Assembly (NCBI GenBank): GCA_039980455.1
Contig: JBDXCG010000003.1
Coordinates: 1,550,001-1,614,000, forward strand
DNA: 64,000 bases
Source of the DNA: CALINF01 sp039980455
GTDB lineage: Bacteria > Pseudomonadota > Gammaproteobacteria > Pseudomonadales > Halieaceae
Direction of reading: 5' to 3'
Within the stretch, counting starts at the first letter, position 1. Each line of letters starts with the position of its first letter. Made by a program: the position numbers and the translations under genes. The notes beneath the pieces were generated by a model. It was not told the DNA's origin, made no database searches, and worked only from the letters and a program-made list of their open reading frames with translations. Of this stretch, positions 1 to 7,862 are shown in pieces.

Positions 1-209
1 TGCCATTGCTACAGAAAAGCTCCTGGTACCAGACCACGCGATATGGCTATGCCAGAGGGTTAGAGGCGGCGAACTATGTGCAAAATATTCGCCATTATCA
101 GAACATTCTCAGCTGGCAGGGGTTGCCCGACCAGCAACCGCTTGCACCTGTTGTATTGGAAACCTATCTGCCTCAGAGTCTGGCCAAAAGCAGACTGTCG
201 GCGCTGTAG
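1..209 (+). CDS. mltF: Membrane-bound lytic transglycosylase F, C-terminal end (5' truncated)
   Basis: Only the last 67 or so residues are in the window, and the frame stays open to the left edge. The tail (WYQTTRYGYARGLEAANYV, then an NIRHYQNIL stretch) resembles the end of the SLT catalytic domain of MltF-type lytic transglycosylases, which cleave peptidoglycan glycan strands to 1,6-anhydro-muropeptides at the outer membrane. MltF genes often lie beside tadA and guaA in gammaproteobacteria, and here the gene is convergent with tadA with only 11 bases between the stops. The identification rests on a short segment plus context. Another SLT-family transglycosylase is possible. Confidence 0.72.
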   Translation, partial: PLLQKSSWYQTTRYGYARGLEAANYVQNIRHYQNILSWQGLPDQQPLAPVVLETYLPQSLAKSRLSAL

Positions 210-220
210 ACTATTCGAGC

Positions 221-676
221 CTAGCGGCGCGCGCGAAAAAAATTGCGCAACTTTTCAGCACTGGCGTCAGCCATCACACCTTCTTTCCAGTTAACCTTGT
301 GATTGTAAAAGGATTCATCAAGTAAGCTGCAGGTACTGCAGATTGCACCCGCGCGCGGTTCACGGGCAGCAAACACCAGCGTTGCAATGCGGGCATGTAC
401 AAGTGCACCGGCACACATAGAGCAGGGCTCAAGCGTGACATAAAGCGTAGCATCAGGAAGACGATAATTTTCCGCAGCCGCTGCTGCACTTCTAAGAGCG
501 ACAACCTCCGCGTGGGCAGTAGGATCATTGGCGGATATCACCTGATTGAAACCCTCTCCCAGACACTCCCCATCACGCACCACTACTGCGCCAACAGGTA
601 CCTCACCCAACGTCTCCGCCTCGTCAGCCAGTATCAGGGCTCGTGCCATCCAATACTCGTGCGAAGATTCAGCCAT
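221..676 (-). CDS. tadA: tRNA-specific adenosine-34 deaminase
   Basis: TadA deaminates adenosine 34 to inosine in the wobble position of tRNA-Arg(ACG), so that one tRNA can read CGU, CGC and CGA. The 151-residue length is normal. The zinc-dependent deaminase signature is intact: HAE at residues 55-57 (zinc His and catalytic Glu) and PCSMC at 84-88 (the two zinc cysteines), with the usual VPVGAVVV strand near residue 27. The gene follows guaA on the same strand after a gap of 3 bases, so the two are probably cotranscribed. The PCSMCAGA context matches TadA better than cytidine deaminases. Confidence 0.95.
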   Translation of the reverse strand: MAESSHEYWMARALILADEAETLGEVPVGAVVVRDGECLGEGFNQVISANDPTAHAEVVALRSAAAAAENYRLPDATLYVTLEPCSMCAGALVHARIATLVFAAREPRAGAICSTCSLLDESFYNHKVNWKEGVMADASAEKLRNFFRARR

Positions 677-679
677 TGG

Positions 680-2257
680 CTATTCCCACTCGATGGTGGC
701 CGGCGGCTTACTGCTTACATCATAGGTAACGCGCGACACACCACTGATCTCGTTAATGATGCGATTGGACACGAGCTCGAGTAATTCATAAGGCAGATGT
801 GCCCAGCGAGCGGTCATAAAGTCGACGGTTTCCACCGCTCGCAGCGCGATAACGTACTCATAGCGCCGTGCATCACCTACCACACCCACCGACTTTACTG
901 GCAGGAACACGGCAAATGCTTGGCTGGTTTTGTGATACCAGTCGGACCGATGTAACTCTTCGATGAAAATGGCATCGGCTTCACGCAATAGCTCGGCATA
1001 CTCCTTTTTGACCTCTCCGAGGATTCTCACGCCCAGACCCGGACCAGGAAACGGGTGTCGATAGACCATGTCGTAGGGCAATCCCAATTCCAGGCCGATC
1101 TGACGCACCTCGTCCTTAAACAATTCCCGAAGCGGTTCAACAAGTTCAAGCGCCATATCATCCGGTAAGCCACCCACATTGTGATGCGACTTGATTACAT
1201 GAGCCTTCCCGGTTTTGGCACCAGCGGACTCAATCACATCGGGGTAAATCGTGCCTTGAGCCAACCAGTTAACATCACGCAGCCGAGTGGCCTCTTCATC
1301 GAATACCTCGATAAAGGTGTTTCCGATCACCTTGCGCTTTTGCTCGGGGTCAGACACACCCGCCAACTTACCCAAAAACAGGTCTTCGGCATCCACACGG
1401 ATGACCGTCACACCCATGTTCTTGGCAAACATTTCCATCACCTGATCGCCCTCGCGCAGGCGCAACAATCCGTTGTCGACAAATACGCACGTCAACTGAT
1501 CACCAATCGCGCGATGCAATAAGGCGGCCACAACAGAGGAATCAACGCCACCAGACAGACCCAGAAGCACCTTATCGGTGCCCACCGTTTTTTGCACTCG
1601 AGCAATTGCATCTTCAACAATATTCGCCGCCGTCCACAGTACATCGCAGCCGCAAATTTCCAGTGCGAAGTGCTCAAAAATACGCTTGCCCTGCAGTGTG
1701 TGCGTCACCTCAGGGTGAAACTGTATGCCGAACCAGGGTTTCTCCTTGTGCGCCATTCCCGCAATCGGACAGTTATCAGTCTCTGCAGTCAGCTCAAAAT
1801 CGTCAGGTAGCTCAATTACCTTGTCACCATGACTCATCCACACGTCCAGCAACGAGTTGCCCTCTGAGTCAATATGATCACGGATATCGTGTAACAACCC
1901 TCCTTGCGCCACCGAGCGAATCTGAGCATAGCCAAACTCACTGGTCGTCGAAGGCGAAACCTTGCCGCCAAACTGCTCGGCCATTGTCTGCATGCCGTAA
2001 CAGATTCCGAGCAGGGGCAGATCCATATCGAAAATTTCTACCGGCGCCCGCGGCGAATTCTCCGCTGCGACAGATTCCGGACCACCGGAGAGAATAATGC
2101 CGCTGGGAGCAAACTCCCGGATATCTTCAATCGAGATATCCCATGAGCGGATCTCGCTATACACGCCTACTTCGCGTACACGTCTCGCAATCAGTTGGGT
2201 GTACTGGGAGCCAAAGTCGAGAATAAGAATTTTTTGGGCGTGAATATCTGCGCTCAT
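680..2257 (-). CDS. guaA: GMP synthase (glutamine-hydrolysing)
   Basis: GuaA converts XMP to GMP using ATP and glutamine, the last step of guanine nucleotide synthesis. The 525 residues match the single-chain bacterial enzyme. The N-terminal class I amidotransferase has LILDFGSQYT near residue 11, the nucleophile Cys86 in GICYGMQ, and the HPE catalytic motif near residue 181. The ATP pyrophosphatase domain carries the P-loop SGGVDSSVV near residue 235. The C-terminal dimerisation region ends in KPPATIEWE, the typical terminus. It lies downstream of guaB on the same strand, as in a guaBA operon, but a terminator-like hairpin separates the two. Confidence 0.98.
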   Translation of the reverse strand: MSADIHAQKILILDFGSQYTQLIARRVREVGVYSEIRSWDISIEDIREFAPSGIILSGGPESVAAENSPRAPVEIFDMDLPLLGICYGMQTMAEQFGGKVSPSTTSEFGYAQIRSVAQGGLLHDIRDHIDSEGNSLLDVWMSHGDKVIELPDDFELTAETDNCPIAGMAHKEKPWFGIQFHPEVTHTLQGKRIFEHFALEICGCDVLWTAANIVEDAIARVQKTVGTDKVLLGLSGGVDSSVVAALLHRAIGDQLTCVFVDNGLLRLREGDQVMEMFAKNMGVTVIRVDAEDLFLGKLAGVSDPEQKRKVIGNTFIEVFDEEATRLRDVNWLAQGTIYPDVIESAGAKTGKAHVIKSHHNVGGLPDDMALELVEPLRELFKDEVRQIGLELGLPYDMVYRHPFPGPGLGVRILGEVKKEYAELLREADAIFIEELHRSDWYHKTSQAFAVFLPVKSVGVVGDARRYEYVIALRAVETVDFMTARWAHLPYELLELVSNRIINEISGVSRVTYDVSSKPPATIEWE

Positions 2258-2314
2258 TTCGATACCTGATTGCCGTAGCGTTTGTAGTGCGCACTCAGTG
2301 TGCGCGTCGAAACT

Positions 2315-2336
2315 AAAACGGGGCCCGAAGGCCCCG
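2315..2336 (-). terminator. Terminator-like hairpin between guaB and guaA
   Basis: On the minus strand a perfect 7-bp stem CGGGGCC / GGCCCCG closes a TTCG tetraloop and is followed directly by TTTTAG. This is a compact intrinsic terminator shape with a short T-run, placed after the guaB stop and before guaA. It probably gives partial termination or a processing point inside the guaBA operon. A second short inverted repeat, GCGCAC / GTGCGC at about 2289-2304, lies between this hairpin and the guaA start. Confidence 0.7.
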
Positions 2337-2353
2337 CGGTTGTAGCATTGAGG

Positions 2354-3823
2354 CTACCGAACCGGGTAGTTCGGGGCCTCTTTGGTGATCGACACGTCGT
2401 GAACGTGGCTCTCCAGCATGCCGGCTGAAGTCACCCTGACGAATTCTGGCTGTGTGCGCATTGTCTCTATATCGCCACTGCCGGTATAACCCATCGCAGA
2501 GCGCACACCACCCATCAGCTGATGCACGATTGCTGAAACAGGCCCTTTGTATGGCACCCGGCCCTCGATACCCTCGGGAACCAGCTTTTCCGAGCCTTTG
2601 CTGGCGTCCTGGAAGTAACGATCGGAAGATCCCTGGGTCTTGGACATAGCACCCAACGAGCCCATACCCCTGTAGGCCTTATAGGTTCTACCCTGGTACA
2701 ACTCGACTTCGCCCGGAGCCTCTTCAGTGCCAGCAAACATGCTGCCCATCATGATCGAGTGAGCACCGGCTACCAGCGCTTTGGAGATGTCTCCCGAGAA
2801 GCGGATGCCGCCATCTGCGATAACCGGAATGCCCTGATTACGGAGTGCTTCACTAACGTTAGCAATAGCGCTGATTTGTGGAACGCCAATGCCGGTGACG
2901 ATTCGCGTGGTGCAGATAGATCCTGGGCCGATGCCCACTTTAACGCCATCTGCACCCGCATCAACGAGCGCCTGTGCAGCGGCAGCCGTGGCGATATTCC
3001 CACCAATCACTTCAATAGATGGGTAATCTGCCTTGATCATCCGCACCCGCTCTATCACATTGCGCGAATGTCCGTGCGCGGTGTCTACTACAAGTACATC
3101 CACTCCAGCTTTGATGAGTGCGGCCACCCGATCATCAGTATCTGGGCTAGTTCCTACTGATGCACCCACTCGCAACTGTCCATGGGTGTCCTTGCAAGCG
3201 TGAGGAAAGCTCTCGGCTTTATCGAAATCCTTCACTGTGATCATGCCAGTGAGATCGAAATTATCGTTCACCACCAGGATTTTCTCGATACGATGTTGAT
3301 GCAATAACTGCTGCACCTCCTCAGAACTCGCACCCTCCTTCACGGTCACCAACTGTTCGCGCGGTGTCATGATGGCAGATACCAATTTCAAGGGATCGGC
3401 TTCAAAGCGCAGATCGCGGCGGGTCACTATGCCCACCAGGTCTTCACCATCGAGCACCGGTAAGCCGGAGATACCATTGGCCTCGGTTAGCTCTTTTAGC
3501 TCACCCAGCGTCGCCGATTGTTGAATGGTAATAGGGTCCTTAACCACACCGCTTTCAAATTTCTTAACGCGACGCACCTGCTCAGCCTGTTCAGTGACCG
3601 TCATACTCTTGTGGATAATGCCGATGCCACCTTCCTGCGCCATGGCAATTGCCAAGCGGGACTCAGTGACTGTATCCATGGCGGCAGACACCAGTGGAAG
3701 GTTTAGTGATATCCCGCGGGTTAGCTGGGTTTTGAGGGAGACATCCGTTGCAATTACCTCAGAATAGCCTGGCAACAGCAGAACATCGTCGAACGTCAGG
3801 GCTTCCTGGGCAATTCGTAGCAT
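2354..3823 (-). CDS. guaB: Inosine-5'-monophosphate dehydrogenase
   Basis: GuaB oxidises IMP to XMP with NAD+, the committed step toward GMP. The start at 3823 gives 489 residues, the usual length, and is preceded by AGGAGAGG at good spacing. An in-frame extension of 24 residues upstream has no such support. The (beta/alpha)8 catalytic domain is interrupted by a pair of CBS domains at about residues 93-205. The active-site loop has GIGPGSICTTR with the catalytic cysteine at 304. The flap region with YRGMGSLGAM and the terminal part with YTGSGDI are present. The gene is divergent from xseA and upstream of guaA. Confidence 0.97.
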   Translation of the reverse strand: MLRIAQEALTFDDVLLLPGYSEVIATDVSLKTQLTRGISLNLPLVSAAMDTVTESRLAIAMAQEGGIGIIHKSMTVTEQAEQVRRVKKFESGVVKDPITIQQSATLGELKELTEANGISGLPVLDGEDLVGIVTRRDLRFEADPLKLVSAIMTPREQLVTVKEGASSEEVQQLLHQHRIEKILVVNDNFDLTGMITVKDFDKAESFPHACKDTHGQLRVGASVGTSPDTDDRVAALIKAGVDVLVVDTAHGHSRNVIERVRMIKADYPSIEVIGGNIATAAAAQALVDAGADGVKVGIGPGSICTTRIVTGIGVPQISAIANVSEALRNQGIPVIADGGIRFSGDISKALVAGAHSIMMGSMFAGTEEAPGEVELYQGRTYKAYRGMGSLGAMSKTQGSSDRYFQDASKGSEKLVPEGIEGRVPYKGPVSAIVHQLMGGVRSAMGYTGSGDIETMRTQPEFVRVTSAGMLESHVHDVSITKEAPNYPVR

Positions 3824-3862
3824 TACGGCCTCTCCTGCTAGCAGGTCAAAGTTAAACGTGTA

Positions 3863-3891
3863 ATTATAAATCCTTGTGCCATACAAGGTAA
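3863..3891 (-). promoter_or_regulatory. Probable sigma-70 promoter of guaB
   Basis: Reading on the minus strand, TTACCT (3891-3886) is separated by 17 bases from a perfect TATAAT (3868-3863), which lies about 40 bases upstream of the guaB start codon. The -35 match is only partial. The -10, spacing and position in the guaB/xseA divergent region support the call. Confidence 0.6.
3872..3888. promoter_or_regulatory. Inverted repeat inside the guaB promoter (possible operator)
   Basis: CCTTGT, five bases, then ACAAGG form a perfect 6-bp inverted repeat that covers part of the -35 hexamer and most of the spacer of the predicted guaB promoter. A dyad in this position could be a repressor site. It does not resemble the PurR operator (an ACGCAAACGT-type palindrome), so the regulator is unknown. 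A hairpin role is unlikely because the site would lie upstream of the transcript start. Confidence 0.4.
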
Positions 3892-3936
3892 ACAAGCGTT
3901 CGCACTCTTAATGTACTGCGAACCCTCAAAACGACA

Positions 3937-5301
3937 GTGACCAACCCCTTCAGCGACAGCCCCCCGCCACCTGCACTCACCGTCAGTCAACTCAATCGGC
4001 AGGCGAAAAACCTGCTCGAGACCCATTTCGACTTTGTCTGGGTAGAAGGCGAGGTATCCAATTTCGCTTCCCCTTCCTCGGGACACTGGTACTTCTCATT
4101 AAAGGACGGCAGTGCCCAAGTGCGCTGCGCCATGTTTCGCAACCGCAATCAGCGTATAAAGTTCACACCGGCAAACGGCGATGCAATCCGCCTACGAGCG
4201 CGAGTGTCGCTCTATGAGGGCCGAGGCGAGTTTCAGCTTATCGTTGAGCACCTGGAGCATGCAGGGGCTGGCGCACTGCAGGCCGCCTTTGAGAAACTCA
4301 AAAACCGATTGGCCGCAGAGGGCCTTTTTGACCAGAAGCTGAAACAGCCCTTACCCGAGCAAGTGTCCCGACTAGGCGTCATCACCTCGCCAACCGGAGC
4401 GGCTATCCACGACATACTGACGGTGTTAAAGAGGCGCTGTCCGTCTATTGGAGTCTACATTCTGCCCGTTGCCGTGCAGGGAGACGGCGCTGCAGCTGAA
4501 ATCTGCGCTGCTATCGAGCGAGCCAACCGCCTGCAAGACGCTGGCGAAATCCATCTGGATGCCCTGATTGTAGGCCGCGGCGGTGGTTCACTGGAGGATC
4601 TCTGGGCATTTAATGAAGAGCGTGTGGCGCGAGCCATTGTCGCTAGCAGCCTGCCGATCGTGAGTGCTGTCGGGCACGAGATAGATTTCAGCATCGCTGA
4701 TATGGCCGCCGACCACCGCGCGCCCACGCCCTCTGCCGCTGCGGAGCTGCTCAGCCCGGATCAGCGTGAATGGCAAGAGCGGCTGCGGGTACTCGAGGCC
4801 GCACTGCATCGGCAAATCAAGCGCAAGCTTGCCGATGCGGCTCGCGAGCTGGATCATTTGCGCAAGCGACTAAAACACCCCGGCGCACAACTGCGAGAGC
4901 AGGCGCAGCGCCTGGATGAGCTGGAACAACGCCTGCTCTTGGCTCAGCGCAATAGTCTTCAACAAAAGCACGCCCAATTGGCACTGCTGGAATCAAGACT
5001 GCACGCGCGCTCGCCATTGCCCCAGGTGGTTCAGCATCGATCCGAGTTACAACGACTTTCTCAGCGTATGGAAAGTGCGATCAAAAAGCGCTTATCCGAT
5101 GCCAGCCAGCAGGTTTCGCACCTGGCACAGGTGTTGGAGTCACTGAGCCCGACAGCCACGCTCAAGCGCGGCTATGCAATCGTTACAGATTCAGAAGGAG
5201 ATATTGTTATCTCCGCTCAGGGTCGGCCAATTGGAGAAAAAATAACCCTAACCTTCTCGGATGGTAAAGTCTCAGCGAGGGTGGAAGGCCAATCAGACTA
5301 A
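3937..5301 (+). CDS. xseA: Exodeoxyribonuclease VII large subunit
   Basis: XseA is the catalytic large subunit of exonuclease VII, which degrades single-stranded DNA to short oligonucleotides from either end together with XseB. The protein is 454 residues and starts at a GTG. The N-terminal OB fold begins TVSQLNRQAKNLLE, followed by WVEGEVSNF. The catalytic part contains RLGVITSPTGAAIHD, GRGGGSLEDLWAFN and SAVGHEIDFSIADMAADHRA, all strongly typical. A long coiled coil follows (about residues 265-400), and the C-terminal segment LKRGYAIV is the usual closing motif. No xseB is adjacent. The gene runs divergently from guaB. Confidence 0.97.
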   Translation: MTNPFSDSPPPPALTVSQLNRQAKNLLETHFDFVWVEGEVSNFASPSSGHWYFSLKDGSAQVRCAMFRNRNQRIKFTPANGDAIRLRARVSLYEGRGEFQLIVEHLEHAGAGALQAAFEKLKNRLAAEGLFDQKLKQPLPEQVSRLGVITSPTGAAIHDILTVLKRRCPSIGVYILPVAVQGDGAAAEICAAIERANRLQDAGEIHLDALIVGRGGGSLEDLWAFNEERVARAIVASSLPIVSAVGHEIDFSIADMAADHRAPTPSAAAELLSPDQREWQERLRVLEAALHRQIKRKLADAARELDHLRKRLKHPGAQLREQAQRLDELEQRLLLAQRNSLQQKHAQLALLESRLHARSPLPQVVQHRSELQRLSQRMESAIKKRLSDASQQVSHLAQVLESLSPTATLKRGYAIVTDSEGDIVISAQGRPIGEKITLTFSDGKVSARVEGQSD

Positions 5302-5311
5302 AATTGGTATG

Positions 5312-6949
5312 TTATTGCTGGCTGAGGCTGGCTTCTAACTGAAGAAAATCGCGTACATCATATCGGTCTAAGACTTGAGTTTCGTCTCCGCGCTCCATGT
5401 AGATGAAATTAGAAGTATTGAGTGGCGATACATCGGCCGAAAGCGCCTTCCGCACAACCTTCGCAAGAATATGTTCTAGTGCCAAAAACTGACCCTCCGA
5501 ACCATCCCTTTCGACGCCCCTAGTCGCAAAAAAGGACGAATAATGGTCAATAATATCTTGAGGAACAACGTTACGGTTGAATATAGACAATGGGGTAGTC
5601 CGGCTCACTCCGGACCCATGGTCACTATGAGCCACTATGACAGCCTGATCCGCCACCCCGCTTTTTTCAAGAGTCGCCAGGATTTGGTCAAACCATTTCC
5701 GTGTGCAAGCCATTTGATCGAAATAATTCTGGTATCGCCGAGCTCTACTCTCATCACTATTATTTCCAGAAGCAATTCCTACCGTGTTATTTGCTAAGTC
5801 TTGCACGATCTGCATAGGATCTGACCCTCTAGCATCGGCAGGAGATCTCTCATGTCTATGATTACAATTCTCGTCGTAAACATATGGGCTATGTGGTGTT
5901 AGAAGATGAACCACAAAAGCGTAACCCGCCGGATGCTGTTCAATATCTAAAAGCAAGCTATCAATAACCGTATCGTTTACACCTGGAGTCTTTGCAGCTT
6001 CTAACTCTGGCAGCCCCAGTATTTCAGCGTTCTCAAAATAGAGCTTTCCAACCATGAATGATTGATCCAGCATAACCTGAAGCATCATCTTAACTTTGTA
6101 GCCAACGCTCGCAGGTGAATTTTGGAGAGACAACAAATTGTAATTTGGATAGCCCGAACACGAACTAACCCAATCAGAATTGGCTGAACAGTAGTCTATA
6201 TACTGGGGGTGGAGTATTCTGAGCGCATACCCATAATTTCTAAGCACTTCAAAGTACTTAGGTTTCTCTAGGCGATGGATAGTGCTCATTCTTGTAATTC
6301 GATCCCGAAAATAGTTGCTCGGATCAGAGGTAAAATTAAACAAATTGCTAATCGAGTTGGCTGTAGAAATATAGCGACTGTAGGCCTTGGGATAGCTTGT
6401 GAAGCCTCTTTCATCCAGAAAGCTCGAAAGAGCGTCCTTAGCCTCTGTGCCTCCCGGTATATCGGTTGGAATGCCCTCAAGACCAATATGAGCATCGAAA
6501 ATAAGGTGTATATAGATCGGTAACTCTGAATCCAATGGGCGTACATCTGCATTTTCCTGCAGGTTTTCGGAGCCACGCAACATACCAGTTAGTGTCATCG
6601 CGCCAAAGAATACGATGATCAAGCTCGCCGATACTCTTCTGAAAATTAGGCAAAGAACCAGCAGACAAACAAAGATCACCAGGGTGCCCTGTATCTCAGT
6701 ATTCAACTGAAGAACCAATACAAACGAAGAGAGAAAACTGAGGCACAAAGCTTGCACTGCCCAATACGTCAGCGCCACCACTCCGATCAAACAGCCCAAG
6801 CCCGCTGCCAAGCTAAAGAGAAAGAATGACTCTAAGGAGAGCAGGTCATATTGGTGATGAACCAACAAATTGATGCATGGGAATAGCAGAATAACAACGG
6901 GCGCAGCAATTGTAGCCGCTCGTGTGTCGTGGATGTCTGGCGAATCCAT
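5312..6949 (-). CDS. Membrane-anchored sulfatase/phosphatase-fold protein
   Basis: This 545-residue protein has an N-terminal hydrophobic block with about four to five membrane segments (residues 11-33, 38-82, 86-127) followed by a large, presumably periplasmic, alkaline-phosphatase-superfamily domain. Metal-site motifs can be seen: LIFDAHIGLEG (Asp152), a Ser/Thr-rich candidate nucleophile stretch STANSISNLF near 195, HLLTPHSPYVYDE near 348 and the closing AHSDHGSG with Asp443 and His444. The layout resembles LtaS-like or phosphoethanolamine-transferase-like enzymes that modify envelope glycolipids, but the substrate cannot be read from sequence. The coding DNA looks AT-richer than both neighbours, which suggests later acquisition. 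Its stop is 10 bases from the xseA stop (convergent). Confidence 0.72.
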   Translation of the reverse strand: MDSPDIHDTRAATIAAPVVILLFPCINLLVHHQYDLLSLESFFLFSLAAGLGCLIGVVALTYWAVQALCLSFLSSFVLVLQLNTEIQGTLVIFVCLLVLCLIFRRVSASLIIVFFGAMTLTGMLRGSENLQENADVRPLDSELPIYIHLIFDAHIGLEGIPTDIPGGTEAKDALSSFLDERGFTSYPKAYSRYISTANSISNLFNFTSDPSNYFRDRITRMSTIHRLEKPKYFEVLRNYGYALRILHPQYIDYCSANSDWVSSCSGYPNYNLLSLQNSPASVGYKVKMMLQVMLDQSFMVGKLYFENAEILGLPELEAAKTPGVNDTVIDSLLLDIEQHPAGYAFVVHLLTPHSPYVYDENCNHRHERSPADARGSDPMQIVQDLANNTVGIASGNNSDESRARRYQNYFDQMACTRKWFDQILATLEKSGVADQAVIVAHSDHGSGVSRTTPLSIFNRNVVPQDIIDHYSSFFATRGVERDGSEGQFLALEHILAKVVRKALSADVSPLNTSNFIYMERGDETQVLDRYDVRDFLQLEASLSQQ

Positions 6950-7039
6950 CAGCGATCAGAGCCTCGCTCTGCTCAATACCCTGATGGTACGCATTTCGTC
7001 GCCCCCAGAGAGCCTTCCGGCGGACACCAAGCCCTGAAG

Positions 7040-7687
7040 CTAGTATTTTGCCGGTAGGCGAGTATTGATAATAATATGACGGCCTTCAAAGCGAATGTAT
7101 TCGCCGATTGTCAGATCCTTGAGTATTCGCGCGACCATCTCGCGGGATGCGCCCACTCGATCGGCGATGTCCTGTTGCGTTAGCTTCTCGGGGATATAGA
7201 GCGTGCCATCACCACGTTCTTCAGACAGATCCATCAACACATTGGCAACACGTCCATACACGTCCTGCAGTGCGAGGCTCTTTACGTCTGCAGTTAGCTT
7301 GCGTACCCGCTGTGCCAGATTGCGGATTAGCTGGCGACCGATATTGGGATGCTCCTCGAGCACCCGATTGAAGTCGTCTTTGTAGATAATGCAGAAGCTC
7401 GATTTCTCGACCGTACGCACCGAAGCAGAGCGCGTGGAATCATCCAATAGTGCCAACTCACCAAAATAATCACCCTCGCCTTGGGTATTCATGATGAATT
7501 CTTTGCCGTTCTTGTCGCTGCAGTAAACCTTGACCTTGCCGCCTTCGATAACAAACAGCGAGTCCGCTGGATCATTCTCGTGAATGACTACGGTGTTCTT
7601 GGGGAATGAGCGACTGGTGCTGCTCGCCGCCAGTGCATCGAGTTCTTCCGAGGTAAGACCCTCAAAGATTTCTACCTGCTGCAACAT
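7040..7687 (-). CDS. Crp/Fnr-family transcriptional regulator
   Basis: The 215 residues form a standard two-domain regulator. The N-terminal cyclic-nucleotide-binding barrel (about 10-120) has a phosphate-binding cassette resembling that of CRP, with FGELALLDDSTRSASV keeping the Glu and Arg that hold the cyclic nucleotide. A long dimerisation helix follows. The C-terminal winged helix contains LTQQDIADRVGASREMVARI, a clear helix-turn-helix recognition unit. There are no Fnr-type N-terminal cysteines. The gene is divergent from a class III nucleotide cyclase gene, which suggests that the ligand is the product of that cyclase. This link is inference; c-di-GMP-binding members of the family exist too. 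Confidence 0.9.
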   Translation of the reverse strand: MLQQVEIFEGLTSEELDALAASSTSRSFPKNTVVIHENDPADSLFVIEGGKVKVYCSDKNGKEFIMNTQGEGDYFGELALLDDSTRSASVRTVEKSSFCIIYKDDFNRVLEEHPNIGRQLIRNLAQRVRKLTADVKSLALQDVYGRVANVLMDLSEERGDGTLYIPEKLTQQDIADRVGASREMVARILKDLTIGEYIRFEGRHIIINTRLPAKY

Positions 7688-7810
7688 GTCTGTTCCTACT
7701 CCGTCATTCGTCTGAAGCCCAAGTTCTTATATTAACCCAAACTTATCGGATTGCGCACGTTCTGGCGTGAAATTGACGGTATCTACCTAACATGGAGATT
7801 GAACAAGGCG

Positions 7811-7840
7811 TTTCCACACGCTCTGTTCGCTCGCTATACT
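7811..7840 (+). promoter_or_regulatory. Possible promoter of the cyclase-kinase operon
   Basis: TTTCCA at 7811-7816, an 18-base spacer and TATACT at 7835-7840 give a plausible sigma-70 promoter 22 bases upstream of the cyclase start at 7863. The -10 matches 5 of 6 consensus bases and the -35 matches 4 of 6. Support is weak and comes only from the pattern and its place in the divergent intergenic region. Confidence 0.35.
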
Positions 7841-7862
7841 GCTATCACTAGTTATTGCTGGC

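Noticed and set aside
3824..3895. 24-codon extension of guaB
   Set aside because: No ribosome site, and the extension covers the predicted promoter; AGGAGAGG precedes the start at 3823.
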